Assembly: GCA_937906485.1 (NCBI GenBank)
Contig: CALCYB010000143.1
Span: 1 to 9,754 of the forward strand
Direction: 5' to 3'
DNA length: 9,754 nt
Source of the DNA: an uncultured Rikenellaceae bacterium
GTDB lineage: Bacteria > Bacteroidota > Bacteroidia > Bacteroidales > UBA932
The notes under the pieces are model-generated. The model searched no databases and was not told the origin of the DNA. It saw nothing but the letters and a program-made list of their open reading frames with translations. The position numbers were made by a program, and so were the translations under genes. Positions 5,624 through 9,754 of the stretch are shown here, piece by piece; positions within the stretch are counted from its first letter, which is position 1, and each line of letters starts with the position of its first letter.

Positions 5624-7291
5624 ATGTCATTCATTTCGAATCTTTGGGAGACCAATCGTCCTATGATGATTCTGCTCGCCATTCTGATTGTGGTAATACC
5701 TTTCCTGGTATTCTACATCAACAAAGCAAGAAAAGAACACCCTAAGGGCTTGATCGCTGCCGCATTGAGTAACATGGGTGAACGTTTCGGCTATTATATC
5801 ATGAACGCCGTGCTTCTGTTGTTCATCTGCTCCAAATTCGGTATCAGCGATGATGCGGCAGGCTGGATTTATGCCGTCTTCTATTTCTTGATTTATGTAC
5901 TCAGTCTTCCCGGTGGTATCATCGCGGACCGTACCCAAAACTTCAAAGGTACCATCATCGCAGGTCTTTGCGTGATGGCAGCCGGTTACGGTATGCTTTC
6001 AATTCCGGTGTTTGCTGAAGCTTCCGGTTTTTCAGGCGTTCTGGTATTCACCTGTGTAGCTTTGTTCATCATTGCCTTTGGTAATGGTCTGTTCAAAGGA
6101 AACCTGCAAGCAATTGTCGGTCAGATGTACGACAACTTCGAAGCGGAAGCAGCCAAGAAAGGCCCTGAAGCTTTGGCTGAAGCAAAATCAAAACGGGATA
6201 CCGGTTTCCAAATCTTCTACGTGTTCATCAACATCGGTGGTGTGATCGCTCCCTTCGTGGCTCCTTTGCTCAGAAGCCTCTGGTTGAACATCAAAGGTTT
6301 GGCGTACAATGCCGACCTTCCGCGTCTTTGCCACATGTACCTGAACGATGCAAACGGTATGGGTGCTGTTGACCAAGCCAATTTGGCTTCATTGGCAGCA
6401 GAAGTAGGTCATACCGGTGTGGTGGATGCCGCATTCTGTGACAGCTACCTGAACATCTTCAACACGGGTGTCCACTTCTCGTTCATCGCTTCTGTTGTGG
6501 CCATGCTGATTTCCTTGACCATCTTCCTCTTTGTGAAGAAGAGACTGCCCAATCCGGCCAAGAAGGAAAAAGCTGTTGCAGCTGATTATACACCGGCTGA
6601 AAGAGAAGCCAATGCAAAAGAAATCAAACAACGTCTGTATGCATTGTTCGCAGTATTGGGTGTTGCCGTATTCTTCTGGTTCTCATTCCACCAAAACGGA
6701 CAATCCCTCTCTGTATTTGCACGTGACTTCGTTGCTACCGATGCTATTCCGCCGGAAATCTGGCAATGTATCAACCCCTTGTTCGTGATTCTGTTGACTC
6801 CGATCATCATGTGGGTGTTTGCAGCTTTGACCAGAAAAGGCAAGGAAGTGTCCACTCCCCGCAAGATCGTAATCGGTATGTTCTTGGCAGCATGTGCCTA
6901 TATCTTCCTGGCTATTATTGCAGTTGCCAATAACTATCCTTCAGGAGAAGAATTCAAAGGTTTGGCTGACGCAGTGAAAGTCGCTATGAAGACCAGCCCG
7001 ATGGTGTTGATTCTGACTTACTTCTTCCTGACGGTTGCTGAATTGTTCATTTCTCCGCTGGGTCTGTCTTTCGTATCAAAGATTGCTCCTCGTCACATGC
7101 AAGGTATCTGCCAGGCTTTGTGGTTGACGGCTACCGCTATCGGTAACTTGTTCATCGCTATGGGTGTAACAATGTTGAACACATTCCCCCAACAATGGAT
7201 GTGCTGGGCTGTATTTGCCGTATTCTGCCTCATCTCCATGGGCGTCATGCTCGGTATGGTGAAATGGCTGGAACGTATTACCAACGCATAA
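5624..7291 (+). CDS. POT/PTR family proton-dependent oligopeptide transporter (peptide MFS transporter)
   Basis: This is a 555-residue integral inner-membrane protein with many hydrophobic helices. Family marks are HPKGLIAAALSNMGERFGYY (39-58), GNGLFKGNLQAIVGQMY (152-168), FYVFINIGG (197-205, the second PTR2 signature) and FWFSFHQNGQSLSVFARD (348-365). It should import di- or tripeptides with protons. Two features differ from canonical POTs. The first Glu of ExxERFxYY is Asn50 (Glu53 and Arg54 remain), and the helix-7 Glu of the usual FEQ/YEQ motif is His353. I recall the same residues in other Bacteroidota members, so this is likely a clade trait. An extra hydrophobic segment (14-32) precedes the usual first helix. 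A long polar stretch (about 215-280) interrupts the middle of the protein. It is a single-gene unit with its own promoter box and terminator, divergent from the acyltransferase. Confidence 0.93.
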   Translation: MSFISNLWETNRPMMILLAILIVVIPFLVFYINKARKEHPKGLIAAALSNMGERFGYYIMNAVLLLFICSKFGISDDAAGWIYAVFYFLIYVLSLPGGIIADRTQNFKGTIIAGLCVMAAGYGMLSIPVFAEASGFSGVLVFTCVALFIIAFGNGLFKGNLQAIVGQMYDNFEAEAAKKGPEALAEAKSKRDTGFQIFYVFINIGGVIAPFVAPLLRSLWLNIKGLAYNADLPRLCHMYLNDANGMGAVDQANLASLAAEVGHTGVVDAAFCDSYLNIFNTGVHFSFIASVVAMLISLTIFLFVKKRLPNPAKKEKAVAADYTPAEREANAKEIKQRLYALFAVLGVAVFFWFSFHQNGQSLSVFARDFVATDAIPPEIWQCINPLFVILLTPIIMWVFAALTRKGKEVSTPRKIVIGMFLAACAYIFLAIIAVANNYPSGEEFKGLADAVKVAMKTSPMVLILTYFFLTVAELFISPLGLSFVSKIAPRHMQGICQALWLTATAIGNLFIAMGVTMLNTFPQQWMCWAVFAVFCLISMGVMLGMVKWLERITNA

Positions 7292-7312
7292 TCTACTCAG
7301 CCTGAAGTATAG

Positions 7313-7351
7313 AAAAAGAAGGTGTCACTTTGATGTGGCACCTTCTTTTTT
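7313..7351. terminator. Strong bidirectional intrinsic terminator
   Basis: A 16-bp stem (7313-7328 with 7335-7350, one T-G pair) with loop TTTGAT is flanked by an A-run on one side and a T-run on the other. It ends both the POT gene (stop at 7291) and the convergent paralog pair (stop at 7373). Confidence 0.9.
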
Positions 7352-7372
7352 GATCGGCTGTTTTCTTTGCAT

Positions 7373-8086
7373 TTAGAATGAGTAACCAACTTTTAGTCCG
7401 CTGTGGGCGTCTGCTGGGGTGTAGTCGATGAAGCCTCCAATCCACCAATCGCCTTTTCCTGCGTCTTTGTATTTGTTGCGGATGCGAACACCAAAATCCA
7501 TCCCGGCATAGTGGAGGCTGGCTCTGGCTCCGATATAGGGACTGATGCGTTCGTTGCTTAGGGTGGCCCTGCCTTCCAGGTAATAAAGGAACTTGAACTT
7601 TTCTTGGCCGGGCCATTGATGTAGACCTGCTCCAATACCCAAATACCAATAGGGATTAAAGTGATAGCCAGCAGCGATGTCGGCGCCAATCACAGAGGGA
7701 GATATTCCAATGAGGTCGGCTCGAAAACTGAGGCCCTTTGGATTGCCACTATACTGGACTCCTTGTGGATATTTTTCCCGGTGGATCCCTGTTAACCACA
7801 AAGGAGCTCCCACAATGGCGGATGCAAGCCCGATGAGGGAAGAAACTTGATCCTGAGAGTTGTTTGGCAGGGTGTATCGATGAATATAACTAATAAGAAT
7901 CAGCCCGACCCCCGTATAGGTCATTGACTTTCCGATTGAAATGTAAATGTCTCCTGCAAATTGGACAGGGGTATCTGCAGACTCGTTGGTGGTTTCTTGG
8001 GGGATAAATTGCCCGTACAGGTTTGTGATTGAGCAAAAGAGGGCAAGTATTCCAACGAGTATGCTGTGGATGACGGACTTTGACAT
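7373..8086 (-). CDS. Exported protein of unknown function, probable small outer-membrane barrel (paralog B)
   Basis: I do not recognise the family. The 237-residue product has a signal peptide (MSKSVIHSILVGILALFCSI, cleavage near YGQ). Then come QFAGDIYISIGKSMTYTGVG, two hydrophobic stretches (about 53-68 and 82-97), and the shared block PLWLTG..REKYPQGVQYSGNPKG. The C-terminal half alternates polar and hydrophobic residues (ADIAAGYHFNPYWYLGIGAG; ISPYIGARASLHYAG; GVRIRNKYKDAGKGDWWIGG) and ends in Gly-Tyr-Ser-Phe. Such a pattern with a terminal aromatic suggests a beta-barrel; this is inference. It lies 12 bases after its paralog (8099-8911), is probably co-transcribed with it, and has no Shine-Dalgarno. 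Unlike the paralog, the mature part has no cysteine. Confidence 0.8.
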   Translation of the reverse strand: MSKSVIHSILVGILALFCSITNLYGQFIPQETTNESADTPVQFAGDIYISIGKSMTYTGVGLILISYIHRYTLPNNSQDQVSSLIGLASAIVGAPLWLTGIHREKYPQGVQYSGNPKGLSFRADLIGISPSVIGADIAAGYHFNPYWYLGIGAGLHQWPGQEKFKFLYYLEGRATLSNERISPYIGARASLHYAGMDFGVRIRNKYKDAGKGDWWIGGFIDYTPADAHSGLKVGYSF

Positions 8087-8098
8087 GATGTGATTGTT

Positions 8099-8911
8099 TT
8101 AGAATGAATAACTGACTTGAAGCCCATTGTTGATGCCGGTAGTCGGTGAGGATTCGATTACACAACCGCACCACCAGTCGCCACGACTCTTGTCGTTGTT
8201 TTTGTGTCGTATGCGAACGCCTAAGTTAAGGCTGAAGAAAGAATCAAAGGGTTCGTATCTCTCCCCGATGCAATCCCCACAATAGGAAATACCGCCCTTC
8301 AAACCTATGTACGGGGCTACTCTCTTGGGAGAGTAAGTGGCTCTGATGTCTACAAATGCGGGAACAACAAGGCCCTCTACGAAGCGGGAACCAATCCCTC
8401 CTCCAACAAAGAGATACGGGTTGAGGTGATAGCCCGCAATACAATCAACACCCATGATGGGTGTAACAGCCGCTGCCAAATCCACTCGTAGCCCGAAACC
8501 TTTCGGGTTGCCTAAGTATTGTTCGCCTTCGGGATGTTTTTCTGACGTTTTTCCAATAATCCATAGCGGGATACCGACGAGAAGTGACGTGACTTCAGTA
8601 ATACCGATGGCTATAGAACTGTACTTTTGAACAGGAGTAGGTTGATAACCTGAGAGCAGGGAAAAGAAGGATATTATGCTGTGCGAAAGACCAGCCATAG
8701 TGGCTGTGACTGTCATCGTTTTTCCTATGGTCATCAGGTTGTTTCCTGCAAATTGGGTCTGCGACAGTTCCAATGGGTCAGATTCAAAGTCCAAAGTTTG
8801 AATGGTTTCGGGTGTTGGCTGAACCTGTACTGCAAATTGTCCCCATGCGTTGCAGGGTGCGCATAACCATGAAACAATACAACAAAAGGTCAGAACAAAA
8901 AGATATTTCAT
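8099..8911 (-). CDS. Exported protein of unknown function, probable small outer-membrane barrel (paralog A)
   Basis: The 270-residue product is homologous along its length to the next gene. Shared blocks are QFAGNNLMTIGKTMTVTA, VGIPLWIIGKTSEKHPEGEQ followed by YLGNPKG, AGYHLNPYLFVGGGIG, APYIGLKGGISY, LGVRIRHKNNDKSRGDWW and the terminal VSYSF. The signal peptide is MKYLFVLTFCCIVSWLCAPC, with cleavage near AWGQ. It differs from the paralog by a longer mature N-terminus rich in Gln, Pro and Thr. It also has extra residues around YCGDCIGERYEPFDSFFSLN, and a CGC after DWW, giving five cysteines in the exported part. No enzyme motif is seen. The start at 8911 gives a good signal peptide, yet a -7 box ends only four bases before the ATG, so the mRNA may be nearly leaderless. 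Confidence 0.82.
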   Translation of the reverse strand: MKYLFVLTFCCIVSWLCAPCNAWGQFAVQVQPTPETIQTLDFESDPLELSQTQFAGNNLMTIGKTMTVTATMAGLSHSIISFFSLLSGYQPTPVQKYSSIAIGITEVTSLLVGIPLWIIGKTSEKHPEGEQYLGNPKGFGLRVDLAAAVTPIMGVDCIAGYHLNPYLFVGGGIGSRFVEGLVVPAFVDIRATYSPKRVAPYIGLKGGISYCGDCIGERYEPFDSFFSLNLGVRIRHKNNDKSRGDWWCGCVIESSPTTGINNGLQVSYSF

Positions 8912-8915
8912 GGTA

Positions 8916-8942
8916 CAAAATTAATATATTTAACTAATTTTG
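8916..8942. repeat. Perfect 8-bp inverted repeat formed by two divergent -7 boxes
   Basis: CAAAATTA (8916-8923) and TAATTTTG (8935-8942) are exact inverse complements across an 11-base A/T spacer. Symmetry extends one more base on each side (A at 8915, T at 8943). The repeat sits in the 39-base gap between divergent starts at 8911 and 8951. It could be two promoter cores, an operator, or both. Confidence 0.7.
8935..8942 (+). promoter_or_regulatory. Candidate -7 box for the glycosyltransferase gene
   Basis: TAATTTTG is an exact TAnnTTTG match 8 bases before the ATG at 8951. No convincing -33 TTTG lies upstream (the expected place falls near the start codon of the divergent gene). A transcript from here would have almost no leader if translation starts at 8951. 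Confidence 0.4.
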
Positions 8943-8950
8943 TCCAATAC

Positions 8951-9754
8951 ATGATGTATATGGGAACAACAGCAATCGTTATATTGAACTGGAACGGGTT
9001 GCCTTTTCTGCAGCAGTTTGTGCCGCTCTTGCTTGAGCGTACCGAGGAGTTGCAATCAGGTGATGCCCAGTTGATTGTGGCAGACAACGGATCAACGGAC
9101 GAGTCGGTCGCCTGGTTGCGGCAGCATTGTCCTGAAGTGGGATTGATCCTGCTGGACAAGAATTATGGTTTTACCGGAGGGTACAACCGTGCATTTGCGC
9201 AATTGCAGACCTGGGAACGTACATTTGACTACTTTCTGCTGTTGAATTCTGATGTGGAGGTGACGCCCGGTTGGTTGACCGCTTTGGTGCGGTGGATGGA
9301 TGCCCGCCCCCAGGTTGGGGTTTGTTCGCCAAAAGTCAAAGCATACCATCGTCGGAATTATTTTGAACATGCAGGAGCCTGTGGCGGTTTTTTGGATTGG
9401 TTCGGATTTCCTTTTTGTCGGGGACGTGTCCTGTCCAAGATAGAAGAGGATCGGGGCCAGTACGACGAACCTATCCCCGTATTTTGGGCGTCCGGGACCT
9501 CGCTGCTGATCCGGACGCAGCTGTATGCTGTTGCGGGTGGGTTGGATGAACTGTTTTTTGCCCACATGGAGGAAATCGATCTGTGCTGGCGCGTCCAATC
9601 TCTGGGGTATGAGGTTTGGGTGATCCCCCAATCGGTGATCTATCACGTTGGTGGGGGTACTTTACCGAACAACTCGCCCAGAAAATTGTACCTGAATTTC
9701 CGCAACAACCTGTTCATGCTTTACAAGAATCTGCCGCTGTCCAGCCGTCGGTGG
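8951..9754 (+). CDS. Family 2 glycosyltransferase, 3' end outside window
   Basis: The frame is open from the ATG at 8951 to the window edge (268 codons). ATGs at 8954 and 8960 are possible alternative starts. The product is a GT-A fold transferase of the rhamnosyltransferase-like GT2 group. Motifs are TAIVILNWNG (7-16), VADNGSTDES (43-52, nucleotide-sugar site), NYGFTGGYNR (71-80), LLLNSDVEV (96-104, with Asp101-Val-Glu103 in the metal-binding DxD place), FWASGTSLLIR (178-188), HMEEIDLCWR (205-214, catalytic-base region) and a late FRNNLFMLYKNLP (250-262). The last block is typical of surface-glycan GT2 enzymes that end in membrane-associated segments. It probably adds a sugar to a lipid-linked glycan (LPS, capsule or glycoprotein glycan) at the cytoplasmic face. 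Donor and acceptor cannot be read. It is divergent from the exported paralogs across the inverted repeat. Confidence 0.93.
   Translation, partial: MMYMGTTAIVILNWNGLPFLQQFVPLLLERTEELQSGDAQLIVADNGSTDESVAWLRQHCPEVGLILLDKNYGFTGGYNRAFAQLQTWERTFDYFLLLNSDVEVTPGWLTALVRWMDARPQVGVCSPKVKAYHRRNYFEHAGACGGFLDWFGFPFCRGRVLSKIEEDRGQYDEPIPVFWASGTSLLIRTQLYAVAGGLDELFFAHMEEIDLCWRVQSLGYEVWVIPQSVIYHVGGGTLPNNSPRKLYLNFRNNLFMLYKNLPLSSRRW

Larger units (their letters stand above)
8916..8948 (-). promoter_or_regulatory. Candidate promoter for the paralog pair
   Basis: The minus strand carries TAATTTTG (8916-8923), an exact TAnnTTTG match. ATTG (8945-8948, three of four -33 bases) lies 21 bases upstream of it. Only TACC separates the -7 box from the ATG at 8911, so the transcript would start at or close to the start codon. 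Confidence 0.5.

Noticed and set aside
7373..8911. The paralog pair as a phase-variable or mobile duplication
   Set aside because: The copies are diverged at the protein level, and no direct repeats, inverted repeats or recombinase sequences flank them.

Overview
The window looks like chromosomal DNA from a member of the Bacteroidota, most likely the order Bacteroidales. The evidence is as follows. The bS6-bS18-bL9 operon has no ssb or priB between its genes. Most starts lack a Shine-Dalgarno (SD) sequence. Several intergenic regions carry exact TAnnTTTG boxes, the -7 element of Bacteroidetes promoters. There is also a DUF4831-type exported protein and a Bacteroidota-type POT peptide transporter. 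I cannot place it to genus. There are ten genes, two cut by the window edges. I see no tRNA, rRNA, insertion sequence or CRISPR array, and no gene-free stretch longer than about 170 bases.

Layout. 1-546 (+) is the 3' end of a formylglycine-generating-enzyme-like (SUMF1 fold) protein. It converges, across a two-way terminator, on the ribosomal operon rpsF-rpsR-rplI (1816 down to 713, -). Upstream on the same strand lies a probable operon of lpxL-like acyltransferase, DUF4831 protein and pepD dipeptidase (5474 down to 1933, -). Its terminator hairpin coincides with the predicted 5' end of the rpsF mRNA. A POT-family peptide transporter (5624-7291, +) diverges from lpxL and ends at a strong two-way terminator. 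Next come two tandem paralogous exported proteins of unknown function (8911 down to 7373, -). Last is a 3'-truncated family 2 glycosyltransferase (from 8951, +), divergent from the paralogs across a 39-base intergenic region that contains a perfect inverted repeat made of two -7 boxes.

How the genes relate. bS6, bS18 and bL9 are ribosomal. The acyltransferase, the DUF4831 protein, the paralogs and the glycosyltransferase point to envelope or surface-glycan work. The POT transporter and PepD could act in sequence (peptide uptake, then dipeptide hydrolysis), although they belong to separate divergent units.

Most interesting signals. (1) Only rpsR and rplI have strong SD sequences, each exactly 7 nt from its ATG, in a genome region otherwise lacking them. 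bS18 and bS6 are among the proteins that hide the anti-SD in Bacteroidota ribosomes. (2) The rpsF leader hairpin may be both the pepD terminator and an S6:S18-binding leader containing CCG. (3) The mirrored promoter region at 8916-8942 predicts two nearly leaderless divergent transcripts. (4) The tandem paralog pair belongs to a family I do not recognise.
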